A stretch of 64,000 nt of DNA from Planctomycetota bacterium. GTDB lineage: Bacteria; Planctomycetota; Planctomycetia; Pirellulales; PLA5. A model generated the notes under the pieces. The model saw only the letters and a list, made by a program, of their open reading frames with translations, was not told the DNA's origin and did no database searches. Within the stretch, counting starts at the first letter, position 1. Each line of letters opens with the position of its first letter. The position numbers and the translations under genes are program-made. The stretch is taken from contig QEVJ01000006.1 in assembly GCA_003576845.1 (NCBI GenBank), positions 1 through 64,000 on the forward strand. Direction: 5' to 3'. This document shows positions 38,258-47,888 of the stretch, piece by piece.

Positions 38258-41196
38258 CGGCCACCTCCCGCATCCACGCTTGCATTAGCGCCGGCGGCAT
38301 CGCTCGCTTGCGCGTTCGTTCGCACTTTGGCATCTTTGTCCGCGACGGTCGTCGGTCCCAATCCCGGAGCGCCCGACCGGTGAAGCGAGTAGATCACGAC
38401 CTTTTCCGCCGCGCGATCTGCCGCCGGATAACGCTTCCGCGCTTTGGCAATTGCCGAATCGCGTGCATTGTCGTCCAGCTTGTAGCGCTCGTGATATGCG
38501 GCGTGTTCGGCCGACCGCTTTTCATCGCCAAGCGCCCGATAGAGCAGCGACAAGTTGTAGTGAGCCGTTACGTTCTCCGAATCGAGCTTAAGGGTCTTCT
38601 CGAACTGCGCGGCCGCTTCGCGCAAAAGCGCCTCGCGTTCGGAGGCACTTGCCGGATCGCGTTCGAGCATCTTGGCCCGATCGAAGAGCGTTTCGCCGAG
38701 CAGGTTGATGACGTCGTAATCGAGGCTAAAGTCGTAGCCCCGCTCGATCATCACCGGGGTGCGGTCTTCGAGCACACTGCGGAAGTTTTTCTCTGCCTCG
38801 GCCAAATGGCCCTGTTGGCGATTCACGAGGCCCGAGAGCCAGGCGACGGTCCACGGCGGCGCGGGCGGATCGGCCTTCGCGGCCCGCTCCAGGGCCTCGA
38901 CGGCGCGGTCCAAGTCGCCCTCGGCGTAGTGCACACGGCCCAAATTCAACGCGCCGTCGTACCTCGCGAGCTTTTCCACCTCCGCGAATGCTTCGCCGGC
39001 CTGCCGCAATTCGGCCGGACCTTTGAGCAGCAGCCCGATGCCGTAGTCGTTCCAGCGTTCCCACATGGGCGTCGCCGGCGCGGGAGCGTCGTCGACAACG
39101 CCTTCGCCGGAGCCTTCGGGAGCGATCCGAAACTCGATGCGGTCCGCGGCAATCGTCGTAATCGGCAGATCGTTTTTGTACGGCTCGCCGCGCTTGTGGC
39201 CGCGAATCGGCACGTCGTTCGGCTTCGCCGCCGTCGTCACGAACTCCATGTACCGCGCGTCGAACTTGCGGTATTGCAGCTTCACCTCGACCGACAAAGC
39301 GCCGGCGGCGTCGGCAGGCACGTCGAGTCCGAGATGCAACGTCGCCGCCGCCCCTGGCGGAATCTGATTGTTATAGAGCGGCACGAAAATGTCCTGCGGA
39401 TTCCGGCGGTCGATGCGGTTTCCTTCGCGGTCGAGCATGAACACGTTGACGAAGTGCGTCCACGGATCGACGGTGCTGCTCTGGTCGAGCGCGCCGAGCC
39501 GGCCGACGACGCGGTCGCCGTTCTTCACCGTCACGTCGAGCCAAACTTCGTTCGAGTCGACCGTGCCTTGCGTGAACGGGTGCCCCAGCTTGAGCGTGCG
39601 GAGCACGACATCGAGCAAATACTTCTTGCCGGGATGGACCGCGGGAACGCGCGGCCGCAGCGGCGCGGTCAAGCGGCCGTCGATGTCGCCGCCCTCGCGC
39701 AGACCAAAAATGTCGGCCCGCAGCGTGCCCTTGAGGAACTCCTCGTGGGCCTTGACGACCTCGGGTTTGTCGCGCAAGTGAGCGATGCCGGTATTGGCGG
39801 CCGGAAACAAATGGTTGTGGACCGACAACTCCTTCGCGTCGTCGAAATACTTCGCCCCGAAGTCCCTTGACTCGGCCAGCGGCATGTGGCACGCGGCGCA
39901 GTTGTCCTTGGTCTTCGGCGGGTAGTAGAACGCGCTGGCCCGATGCCCCGACACGCCGGACAGCAGATACGTGTCGTAATGGTTTTGGCCGCGGACGAAC
40001 TTGTAGTCGTTGAGGGCTTCCGGCAAATGCACCTTGTGGCACGTCGAGCAGAACTCCGCCGTGCGGTGGAACGGCTTCAAGAAGGTCTTCTTGTGGAATT
40101 CCGGTTTCGCTTTGACCATCTGCTTGTTGATCCACAGCAGCGCCGGATTGTCGCTGAACGCGAACGGGTAGTGGAGCGGCTCTTCGATCGTAAAGTCGGC
40201 GTTGCCGCGGGTCGAGTTGACGTTGGTGATTGCGTGGCAAACGGTGCAGGTGATCCCCTGATGCGCCGTCGGGTCGGCCACGTCGTCGTAGTGCGGATCG
40301 TCGAACGCTCCGCTGAAAAACGGCACCGGATCGTGGCAACCCGCGCACCAGCGGGCCCGCTTCACGTCGCCCTGTTTCTTCTGCGAGAACTCGCGCGTTT
40401 CGCGGACGCTGGCGAGATAGGCCGGATTGTTGAACGAGCTGAAGCGATGCACGCTGTCCGACCATTGGGCGTGGACATCGGCGTGACATTCCTTGCAATA
40501 GGCGTCGTTCATGAGCGCAGCGGCCGGAATGAAGTCGCCGGTCGACGTGCGGGCGAGCGACGGTTGGAAATATCGTTCGCCCTCGCTCGGGCCGACCGCA
40601 AACCAGGCCCGCGGGTCGGTGCGATGCGAGACGAGCATCACGGCACACGCGACGCCCACGACGCCGGCATACGCAAACCCGACGCGCCATTTGATCCTCG
40701 GCCCGGCGAGACGATGCAGCCAGTAAAGCCAGCCCACCGCCAGCGGCGAGAGGATATGGAGCCAGTAGACGATCGCCCGTGCGGCCGGCTCGCGAAGCTG
40801 CAACAGCGCCGAGTCGCCCAGCCGCATCAACAGCACGCCGGAGAGGAGCAGCACGAGCGACGCGGCGAGCAAGGCATATCCGGCCCGCAGAGCGCGGCGA
40901 TTCTTGCGTCTGCGGGTGTTGTAGACGTGTACTCCCGCAAATACGACGAACGGCCCGATGAGCAACAAACCGAGCGCGAGGTGCGCGAGGAACATGTACT
41001 GATAGAAGTAGTTCTGGTACGTTTCTCCGGCGAGCGCTTCGAGCACGGTCACGCTCAACAGATAAACGCTGTTCGCCGACAGCAACGCGACGAGAATCAA
41101 CACGGCGGTCAGCAGCCACCGTAACCGCGGCCCAACGGCGGGAATGTACTTGGCTCGTGGTTTCGCGACTGCAGGACTTTCGACGACGGACGCCAT
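38254..41196 (-). CDS. Multihaem c-type cytochrome with five TM helices and C-terminal TPRs
   Basis: A 980-residue fusion. Residues 26-190 contain five hydrophobic helices with His residues (AHLALG, GVHVYN, WLHILSP, WLHRLAG) that could ligate b-type haem. Then five CXXCH haem-c sites follow: CKECH 234, CAGCH 284, CTVCH 317, CSTCH 383 and CAACH 433, in a cytochrome c554-like layout with extra His. A beta-rich middle follows, then TPRs from about residue 730 (ALNLGRVHYAEGDLDRAVEAL, VTAHYNLSLLYRALGDEKRS). ATG 41196 is chosen; starting at 41352 would add 52 unlikely residues. It overlaps the CRTAC1 gene start. It could move electrons between the quinone pool and periplasmic partners. Confidence 0.87.
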   Translation of the reverse strand: MASVVESPAVAKPRAKYIPAVGPRLRWLLTAVLILVALLSANSVYLLSVTVLEALAGETYQNYFYQYMFLAHLALGLLLIGPFVVFAGVHVYNTRRRKNRRALRAGYALLAASLVLLLSGVLLMRLGDSALLQLREPAARAIVYWLHILSPLAVGWLYWLHRLAGPRIKWRVGFAYAGVVGVACAVMLVSHRTDPRAWFAVGPSEGERYFQPSLARTSTGDFIPAAALMNDAYCKECHADVHAQWSDSVHRFSSFNNPAYLASVRETREFSQKKQGDVKRARWCAGCHDPVPFFSGAFDDPHYDDVADPTAHQGITCTVCHAITNVNSTRGNADFTIEEPLHYPFAFSDNPALLWINKQMVKAKPEFHKKTFLKPFHRTAEFCSTCHKVHLPEALNDYKFVRGQNHYDTYLLSGVSGHRASAFYYPPKTKDNCAACHMPLAESRDFGAKYFDDAKELSVHNHLFPAANTGIAHLRDKPEVVKAHEEFLKGTLRADIFGLREGGDIDGRLTAPLRPRVPAVHPGKKYLLDVVLRTLKLGHPFTQGTVDSNEVWLDVTVKNGDRVVGRLGALDQSSTVDPWTHFVNVFMLDREGNRIDRRNPQDIFVPLYNNQIPPGAAATLHLGLDVPADAAGALSVEVKLQYRKFDARYMEFVTTAAKPNDVPIRGHKRGEPYKNDLPITTIAADRIEFRIAPEGSGEGVVDDAPAPATPMWERWNDYGIGLLLKGPAELRQAGEAFAEVEKLARYDGALNLGRVHYAEGDLDRAVEALERAAKADPPAPPWTVAWLSGLVNRQQGHLAEAEKNFRSVLEDRTPVMIERGYDFSLDYDVINLLGETLFDRAKMLERDPASASEREALLREAAAQFEKTLKLDSENVTAHYNLSLLYRALGDEKRSAEHAAYHERYKLDDNARDSAIAKARKRYPAADRAAEKVVIYSLHRSGAPGLGPTTVADKDAKVRTNAQASDAAGANASVDAGGGR

Positions 41197-41301
41197 AGAC
41201 TGGCCTTTGGGAAATGACGGCTCCGTCCGCGAAAGAGAGGAGTTCGGCGCGTCCCGCGTCCGGGCGGAACACCGCGCCGTCAAGGAAACCTTGAGTTTTT
41301 C

Positions 41302-41311
41302 TAGTATACTA
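41302..41311. promoter_or_regulatory. AT-rich palindrome in the divergent promoter region
   Basis: TAGTATACTA is the only AT-rich island in the 158-bp gap between the divergent cytochrome (minus) and nitrilase (plus) genes. It contains TATACT on both strands and so could serve as a -10 element either way. No matching -35 box is clear. Confidence 0.35.
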
Positions 41312-41354
41312 TCGCCGTACCGCATATCCATCGCCGCCGCGATGCATTTCATCC

Positions 41355-42386
41355 ATGCCCGACCGCTATTACGCCGCTGCCTGCCAGTTCGACCTGCCCA
41401 ACCCGACCTCGCGCGACCAGATCGCCGAGCGGGTCAGCCGGGTGCTCGCCGTCGTGGAACAGGCGGTGCAAGGCTACGCACCGTTTTTCGACGTGCGGTT
41501 GCTGGCATTTCCGGAGTTCACGCATGCCGCGCCGATCTACGCGACCGCGGCGGAAATCGCCGACCGGCTCGCCGTGCCGATTCCGAACGAGCACACCGAT
41601 CGCTACGCGGCCAAGGCCCGCAAGTTGGGTGTGTTTATCCAGACCGGCACGTTCCTGGAGATCGACGCCCGCTGGCCCGGGCACGTGTTCAACACGACCT
41701 GTCTCATCGGACCCGACGGCTTGCTTTCGCGCTATCGCAAAGTACATCCGTGGGTGCCGTGGGAAGTGCATACCAGCCCGCACGACCTGCCGGGCTACGA
41801 CGAGCCGTTGTTCCCGGTCACGGAAACGGAGATCGGCCGCTTGGGCGCGGCGATTTGTTACGACTGGCTGTTCCCGGAGGCGATCCGGCAACTCGGCCTG
41901 GCCGGGGCGGAGGTGTTGATCCGCGTTTCCGCCTACATGGACCCCTGGGGCACCGCCGCGCCGCTCGACTGGTGGACGCTCGCCAATCGGATGCGGGCGA
42001 TCGAGAATATGGCGTATGTCGTGGCCGCCAATCAGGCCGCCAGCCGCGAGCACTATCCGCCGTTCAGTTGGCCCGGCGGGAGCATGATCGTCGACTTCGA
42101 CGGCCGGATTCTCGCGCAGGCCGATCCCGGGCCGGTCGAGAAGTTCTTGGTGGGGCCGATCGACCTTGCGGCGCTGCGGCACGAGCGCGAACGGCGGCGA
42201 GGGCACCATCTGCTGGCCCACTTGCGCACGGAAACCTATGCCGCGTATCGCCACGCCCTCTACCCCGCTGGAACTGCCCGGAGCACACCTCCGACGGCCG
42301 AATCGAACGTAAACGCGCATGCGGCGGCGAAAGCGGCGTTGGCAAGTCTCCAAACGAAACGCGATTGGGATTCGCGGTCAATATGA
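41355..42386 (+). CDS. Carbon-nitrogen hydrolase (nitrilase superfamily)
   Basis: A 343-residue cytoplasmic amidohydrolase. The Glu-Lys-Cys catalytic triad is intact: LAFPEF (Glu54), SRYRKVHPW (Lys129) and GAAICYDWLFPE (Cys168). NRMRAIENMAYVVAANQA and GGSMIVDFDGRILAQA are the usual C-terminal blocks. It would hydrolyse an amide, carbamoyl or nitrile bond; substrate unknown. The last 40 residues are Ala/Ser-rich and extend beyond the usual family end. It is followed after 40 bases by the large TPR/FG-GAP gene on the same strand, so the two may be co-transcribed. Confidence 0.9.
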   Translation: MPDRYYAAACQFDLPNPTSRDQIAERVSRVLAVVEQAVQGYAPFFDVRLLAFPEFTHAAPIYATAAEIADRLAVPIPNEHTDRYAAKARKLGVFIQTGTFLEIDARWPGHVFNTTCLIGPDGLLSRYRKVHPWVPWEVHTSPHDLPGYDEPLFPVTETEIGRLGAAICYDWLFPEAIRQLGLAGAEVLIRVSAYMDPWGTAAPLDWWTLANRMRAIENMAYVVAANQAASREHYPPFSWPGGSMIVDFDGRILAQADPGPVEKFLVGPIDLAALRHERERRRGHHLLAHLRTETYAAYRHALYPAGTARSTPPTAESNVNAHAAAKAALASLQTKRDWDSRSI

Positions 42387-42426
42387 CGACGGTGTTGCTC
42401 GGTAGGATCGGACAAGGACACATGCG

Positions 42427-45400
42427 ATGATACGGCGAACTCGCACTCGCAATCGCAGATCGGCTTGGCTCGTGTGCACGCGGCTCTCGTATGCACTGAT
42501 CGTGCTCGCCACCGCGGCATCCTGCACGCGCAAGCCTGAGCCAGAACCCGAGGGCACGAACGCGGGTCCGGCGAAAAGTAAGAGGGCGACGACGTTCGAC
42601 GAGTATACCGCCGAGCGTAACCGCGCCGCGGCGCTCATGGGGCAGTACGAATACGCAAAGGCGGTCGAGATCTACGACGCGCTGGCCACGCAAGAGTTTG
42701 CCGGCGGCGACCACGAAACCGATCGGGCGATCGCCACCCTCAACCGCCAGCAGCCGGGTGACACGCGACGCGCCCTCGATATCCTGCAAAAGGTGATTGG
42801 CGACGCAAACGTAACATGGTCCCCGATACGCGCCCGCTATTGTGCCGGTCTGTTGCTGATCTACGAACGCCGGACCGACGAAGCGATCGAGCACTTGCGC
42901 TATGTGACCGAGAACGATCCCAACGACGGTTATGCGGCGTGCTGGCTGGGCCAGTGCCTGCTCGCGACCGGCAAAATCGAAGAGGCGGGAAAAGAATATC
43001 GCCGCGCGGTCGAGGTCGATCCTTACCTACGCAGTGGGTATTACGGGCTCGCCCAAGTGTTGCAGAGGCAAGGCAAACGGGACGACGCGCAGAAGGTGCT
43101 CGACGTGTTCGAGCGGCTCAAGGACAACCCGCAGGCGCGGCTGGCGGATTTCAAGTACATGCGGATGGGACCGAAGGCGGAGATTCGGCCCGTCGATACG
43201 ATTTCGCAGATTCGGGGCCAGGAGATTCCAGAGGTTCGGCCGCAGGGACGGATTTTCGCCGAGCCGACGGCATTGCCGCTCGTTGCGCCGCTCGCGGCGC
43301 CGTGGCAATGGTCTGATGCGGCAGCACGGCCCGCCGGCCACGATGCCGGCAAGCCCGATTCGCGGCGTGTGTGCCCGAGCATTACCGTTTGCGACATCAA
43401 CGGCGACGGCAAACTCGATCTGTTTGCCGCGGCCGCGCTCGTCCGCGACGGGCAAACGGCTAATGCCATTTTGCTGGCCGAGGGCGACAAGTTCCGCATC
43501 GACACCGGCCAGCCGCTCGCGGCGGTGTCCGATGTGCGGGCCGCACTGTGGGGCGATTACGACAACGACGGCCGCATGGACGTTTATCTCTGCCGCCGCG
43601 GACCGAACCCGCTTTGGCGGCAAGACGCCGTCGGCAAATGGAGCGACGTCACTGAGGCGACGAAGACGGCGAGCGGCGACCACGACACGGTCGACGGCAT
43701 GATGTTCGACGCCGATCACGACGGCGACCTTGACCTCTTCGTTGTCAACGCCGACGGGCCGAACGAGCTGTTGAGCAACAACCTCGACGGAACGTTTCGC
43801 CCGATCGCAGCCGAGCAAGGCATCGCCGGAGACGGACGCCCCTCGCGTCAGGTCATCGCAGCGGACCTGGACAACGACCGCGATCTCGATCTCATCGTGC
43901 TGCACGACGAACCGCCGCACGACGTGTTCCTCAATGATCGGCTGTGGAACTATCGCCTGGCCGACAACTGGCAGGAATTGTGCAAGACGCCGATTCAGAC
44001 GGCGCTTGCCTTGCATAGCAGCACGAAATCTCCGTGGAGATTCAGGCCCGGCGCCGGAATGCTCAGCGACTTATATGGGCACCACGAGGTCGACGGCAGC
44101 GCGCTGGATCGCGTGGAGGTATTGACCGCAGCCGGCGGTACGTTGCGTCGTTGGATGAGCGAGCGCGAAGGAGTTAGGTGGATCGGCGATTCGGATTTGC
44201 GCGGCGGCGATGCAAACGTCCCGGTCCCCGATGTCAGAAAAAGTGTCGACTTATCGTGGGCCGTCGCCGATGTCGTGGGCGTCGGCGAATACCATGTAAT
44301 CGCACGCCACGACGGCAGCGCCGGCATTTGGTCGGCCACCCTCGATGCACCGGACTCTATGGAGAAGCTCGACGGCCTCGCCGAATGTTGGGCGCTGTGC
44401 AACTTCGACGTCGCCACCGGCCCCGCCATCGTCGATTTACCGCCTGGACAACCGCCGCGGATTTGGCGGCCTGGGCCGGGGCGGTTTCCCTTCGTTGGCC
44501 TCACGCTCAGCGGACACGACAAGAAATCGGATCAAATGCGAAGCAACGCCTCGGGAATCGGTGCGGCGCTCTCCGTGCGCATCGGCCGACATTGGACGGC
44601 CGTCGACGCGATCCGAACTTCGACCGCGCCCGGCCAAAGCCTGCAACCGCTGGCCATCGGCACGCGCGGCGCGAAACGGATCGATTTCGTCAACATCACG
44701 TGGCCCGACGGCGTGTATCAGACGGAAATGGACCTCGAAGCGGGCAAGCTTCACCGTATCGAAGAAATTCAGCGGCAATTGTCGAGTTGCCCGGTGCTGT
44801 TTGCGTGGAACGGTCGCGAGTTTGCGTTCGTGACCGACCTGCTCGGCGTGGGCGGATTGGGCTTCAATATCGGTCGCGGCGAATATGCGACGCCGCGCCC
44901 ATGGGAGAACCTGCTGTTGCCGGCGGGCGTGCTTACTCCGCTTGATGGCCGCCACGTGCTGAAGCTTGGCGAACCAATGGAAGAGGTCTGTTATCTCGAT
45001 GCGCTCAGGCTGGTGGCGTACGACCTGCCGCCGGGTTGGAACGTGACGCTCGACGAGCGCTTCGGCGAAACGCCGCCGATGCCGACCGGCCGAGCGTTGT
45101 TCTATCGCCGCTCGTTGGAGCCGGCGCGTGCCATGGACACGCGCGGTGCGGACGTAACGGAGCTTCTTCGCCGCGTCGATCGCCGTGCCGTCTCACCCGG
45201 CGAACCGGATCGGCGATTTCTCGGCCGGACGCAGCCGCATCGCGTCACAATCGAATTCGCCGAACCGCTCGACGCGACCGATGGCGAACCGGTGCTTATC
45301 CTCGACGGCTGGATCGAATACCCGTACTCGCAAACGATGTTCGCCGCGTGGCAAGCGGGCGCGGCATACGAATCGGCGACGCTCGAAGCCCGCGGCGACG

Positions 45401-46011
45401 ACGGCGCGTGGCACGTCGTTCACGAGCGATTTGGGTATCCGGCCGGGATGCCGCGGGAAATGGCGTTGCCGATCGACAAAACAAGGCTACCGCGAGGCAC
45501 GACGGCGTTGCGGCTCTCTGCAAACGTCGAAGTGTATTGGGACGCCGCGCGGGTTGCATTCGCCGAGCCGTGCCAGCAAGCCAGGCGAACCGAATTGCCA
45601 CTGGCTTCGGCGCGGCTGAGCGCGGTCGGCTTTCCCCGGCGCACGACGCATGCCCAGCGACGCCCGCGTTACGATTATGCTCACCGCACGCCGGCTTGGG
45701 ACACGCGGCACGCGGCGGGCACGTACACGTCGTTCGGACCAGTCGAGCCGCTGTTGGCCGACGTCGACGACGCCGTGGCGATCTTCGGCCCCGGCGAAGA
45801 GGTTCATGCCGAGTTCGCTGCGCAGGAACTGCCACTTGCCGAGGGCTGGTCGCGCCGCCACGTCCTCGAATCGCACGGTTGGTGCAAAGACATGGACCTC
45901 TTCACTCGCGACGGCGAAACGGTCGAACCGCTGCCGCGGCGCGATCCCGACCTACCGCCGAGCAAAAAAACCGACGCGCTGCACCGCGAGTTCAACACTC
46001 GTGCGCATTAG
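42427..46011 (+). CDS. Large TPR + FG-GAP + ASPIC/UnbV fusion lipoprotein
   Basis: A 1194-residue protein combining in one chain what the two neighbouring loci encode as separate genes. A lipoprotein signal (ALIVLATAASC, lipid Cys33) is followed by TPRs (residues about 60-240: YEYAKAVEIYDALATQ, DGYAACWLGQCLLATGK, RSGYYGLAQVLQRQGKRDDA) and VCBS/FG-GAP repeats (about 315-500: CDINGDGKLDLFAA, GDYDNDGRMDVYL, DADHDGDLDLFVV). An ASPIC/UnbV-like block (IGAALSVRIGRHW, VNITWPDGVYQTEMD) lies near 690-770. The last 420 residues (from NGREFAFVTDLLGVGGLG) form a beta-rich region of no recognised family. AAGGA precedes the ATG. Confidence 0.85.
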   Translation: MIRRTRTRNRRSAWLVCTRLSYALIVLATAASCTRKPEPEPEGTNAGPAKSKRATTFDEYTAERNRAAALMGQYEYAKAVEIYDALATQEFAGGDHETDRAIATLNRQQPGDTRRALDILQKVIGDANVTWSPIRARYCAGLLLIYERRTDEAIEHLRYVTENDPNDGYAACWLGQCLLATGKIEEAGKEYRRAVEVDPYLRSGYYGLAQVLQRQGKRDDAQKVLDVFERLKDNPQARLADFKYMRMGPKAEIRPVDTISQIRGQEIPEVRPQGRIFAEPTALPLVAPLAAPWQWSDAAARPAGHDAGKPDSRRVCPSITVCDINGDGKLDLFAAAALVRDGQTANAILLAEGDKFRIDTGQPLAAVSDVRAALWGDYDNDGRMDVYLCRRGPNPLWRQDAVGKWSDVTEATKTASGDHDTVDGMMFDADHDGDLDLFVVNADGPNELLSNNLDGTFRPIAAEQGIAGDGRPSRQVIAADLDNDRDLDLIVLHDEPPHDVFLNDRLWNYRLADNWQELCKTPIQTALALHSSTKSPWRFRPGAGMLSDLYGHHEVDGSALDRVEVLTAAGGTLRRWMSEREGVRWIGDSDLRGGDANVPVPDVRKSVDLSWAVADVVGVGEYHVIARHDGSAGIWSATLDAPDSMEKLDGLAECWALCNFDVATGPAIVDLPPGQPPRIWRPGPGRFPFVGLTLSGHDKKSDQMRSNASGIGAALSVRIGRHWTAVDAIRTSTAPGQSLQPLAIGTRGAKRIDFVNITWPDGVYQTEMDLEAGKLHRIEEIQRQLSSCPVLFAWNGREFAFVTDLLGVGGLGFNIGRGEYATPRPWENLLLPAGVLTPLDGRHVLKLGEPMEEVCYLDALRLVAYDLPPGWNVTLDERFGETPPMPTGRALFYRRSLEPARAMDTRGADVTELLRRVDRRAVSPGEPDRRFLGRTQPHRVTIEFAEPLDATDGEPVLILDGWIEYPYSQTMFAAWQAGAAYESATLEARGDDGAWHVVHERFGYPAGMPREMALPIDKTRLPRGTTALRLSANVEVYWDAARVAFAEPCQQARRTELPLASARLSAVGFPRRTTHAQRRPRYDYAHRTPAWDTRHAAGTYTSFGPVEPLLADVDDAVAIFGPGEEVHAEFAAQELPLAEGWSRRHVLESHGWCKDMDLFTRDGETVEPLPRRDPDLPPSKKTDALHREFNTRAH

Positions 46012-46019
46012 GCGCGGGT

Positions 46020-46574
46020 TCAGGGAGATCGTCCCTTGAGCAGTCCGTCGTGCCACAACAGCCCGACCAGGCTCTTCGCGTCCTGCACTTCGCCTGTGCG
46101 CACGAGCCGCATGGCTTCATCCCAGGCGACCACGGCCCGCTCGATCTCTTCGCCTTCCTCCAACTCGGTTTCGCCGAGGACGAGATCGCGGGCGACGAAC
46201 AGGTGCATCCGTTCGTTCAAGATGCCCGGCGACATGAAGAACTCGCACGCCCGCTCGATTCTTCCGGCGCGATAACCGGTTTCTTCGACCAATTCGCGCT
46301 CGGCGCACAGCGTCGGGTCTTCGCCGTGTTCGAGCGTGCCCGCCGGAAGTTCCAATAGCGCGCGGCCGACCGCCACACGATAATTGCGAATCAGGCACAC
46401 GTGGCTGTCATCGACGAGGGGCAGGATGGTCACCGCGCCGGGATGTTCGACGATCTCGCGTGCCACCACCGTTCCGGAGGGGAGCCGCCGATAACGCCGC
46501 ACCACGCGAAACCGGCTCGCGTGGAGCAGGTCTTCGTCTTCGGGAACACTCGGGTCGTTCGACTTCGCGTCCAT
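46020..46574 (-). CDS. Nudix hydrolase (ADP-ribose pyrophosphatase-like)
   Basis: A 184-residue protein with a complete Nudix box, G-T-L-E-H-G-E-x7-R-E-L-V-E-E-T-G-Y, the Mg2+ site for cleaving nucleoside diphosphates linked to another moiety. LLELPAGTLEHGEDP preceding the box and FFMSPGILNERMHLFVARDL after it are typical of ADP-ribose/ADP-sugar pyrophosphatases. ATG 46574 has GTGGAG upstream; the open frame extends to 47087 but that part overlaps the divergent M50 gene and is not coding. It converges with the fusion lipoprotein gene, eight bases apart. Confidence 0.92.
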   Translation of the reverse strand: MDAKSNDPSVPEDEDLLHASRFRVVRRYRRLPSGTVVAREIVEHPGAVTILPLVDDSHVCLIRNYRVAVGRALLELPAGTLEHGEDPTLCAERELVEETGYRAGRIERACEFFMSPGILNERMHLFVARDLVLGETELEEGEEIERAVVAWDEAMRLVRTGEVQDAKSLVGLLWHDGLLKGRSP

Positions 46575-46793
46575 AGCAACTCCACGGGACGAATCGTCCA
46601 GGCTTTCGCGACGTTGCCAGCGCCGCGCGAGCGCCGCAACTTGCGCCGCCGCCCGGATTTCAATTGCTTCCGGATTGGCCGACTGATACCATAATACGAA
46701 GGCGACGGCCAGCGCGAGCGACCCAAGCGGGAAGTGCTGCCGCCGCGATGCCGGCGCACCGCGTGACAGCAAAGCCGCCGTGGAGCAAGCGGT

Positions 46794-47834
46794 ATGCGAG
46801 ACTGGTCGTTTTGGAGCGTGAGCCTCGGTCGCTTTGCCGGTGTTCAAGTCCGGCTCCATGCCTTCTTCTTGCTCTTTGCGCTGGCCATTCTTTTTATGGC
46901 CTCGGGCGATGCAAGCGCCGCGTTGCTCGGCCCGTGCGCGCTCGCACTCGCCGTGCTCTTGGTGAGCGTGCTCCTGCACGAGTTGGCCCACGGCATCGCC
47001 GCCCAGCGCGTGGGCGGGCACGTCGACGAGCTGGTTCTCGGTCCGTTCGGCGGACTGTCGCCCATGGCCGTTCCGGCGCAGCCGCAATTGCAGTTGATCG
47101 TGGCCGTCGCGGGTCCGCTGGTCAACATGGCCCTGGTCTTCGTGTCGATGATGTGTTTGCTGATCGCCGGGCGCGACGACGACGTGCCCAATCTGTTGAG
47201 CGTGATCTTCAAGGGCGACTTGACCGCCGATCCGTGGGGGCTAACGGCGGTCAAGCTCCTGTTCTGGATCAATTGGGTGCTGTTGCTCGCGAATCTTCTC
47301 CCCGCTCCGCCATTCGACGGCGGCGTGGTGCTGCGGTCGATCCTCTGGCCGTTCGTAGGCTATCGGCAAGCCGTGTTGCTCGTCGCCCGGGTGGCGAAGA
47401 TCACGGCGGCGGTGCTGTGCGTGGCGGCGTGGTTCGTGCCGGCGCCGCCGCCCGAGTTGCAGGTTCCGCCGCTTTGGCTACCGATCGTGATGGTCGCGCT
47501 GGTGCTTTACTTTAGCGCGAAGGCCGAGGTCGAGCGTTTGCGGGAACGCGAATTGAGCGAGGAGTGGCTCGGCTTCGACTTCTCCCAGCAATTTGCCGAC
47601 GACGAAGAACCCCCGGAGCCGCGTCGCCGCGACCCGGGGATCATCCAGCGGTGGCTCGAACGCCGCCGCGCCACCCGGCTGCGCCGCAAGCAGCTCGAAG
47701 AGGAAGAAGAGGAGTGGCGGGCGGACGACATTCTCGCCCGGCTGCACACGTTCGGCATCAAGTCGCTCTCGGCGGAAGACCGGGCGATCCTCCAGCGCGT
47801 CAGCCAGCGCTATCGCAACCGGCTCAATCACTGA
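46794..47834 (+). CDS. M50-family membrane metalloprotease (site-2 protease type)
   Basis: A 346-residue intramembrane zinc protease. HELAH (His62, Glu63, His66) sits in a transmembrane helix, and the second ligand motif NLLPAPPFDGG lies in a later helix; about six hydrophobic segments are visible (HAFFLLFALAILFMA, LALAVLLVSVLLHEL, LIVAVAGPLVNMALVFV, LPIVMVALVLYF). The C-terminal 90 residues are hydrophilic and charged with an EEEEE run, unlike short bacterial members. No PDZ domain is visible, so it is not an RseP orthologue. It would release a membrane-bound regulator; the target is unknown. Confidence 0.9.
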   Translation: MRDWSFWSVSLGRFAGVQVRLHAFFLLFALAILFMASGDASAALLGPCALALAVLLVSVLLHELAHGIAAQRVGGHVDELVLGPFGGLSPMAVPAQPQLQLIVAVAGPLVNMALVFVSMMCLLIAGRDDDVPNLLSVIFKGDLTADPWGLTAVKLLFWINWVLLLANLLPAPPFDGGVVLRSILWPFVGYRQAVLLVARVAKITAAVLCVAAWFVPAPPPELQVPPLWLPIVMVALVLYFSAKAEVERLRERELSEEWLGFDFSQQFADDEEPPEPRRRDPGIIQRWLERRRATRLRRKQLEEEEEEWRADDILARLHTFGIKSLSAEDRAILQRVSQRYRNRLNH

Positions 47835-47888
47835 CGGGCGGCCGTTGCTGTGGCGGGGCGCGGATTCGCTCGAATCGGAGGCATAACC

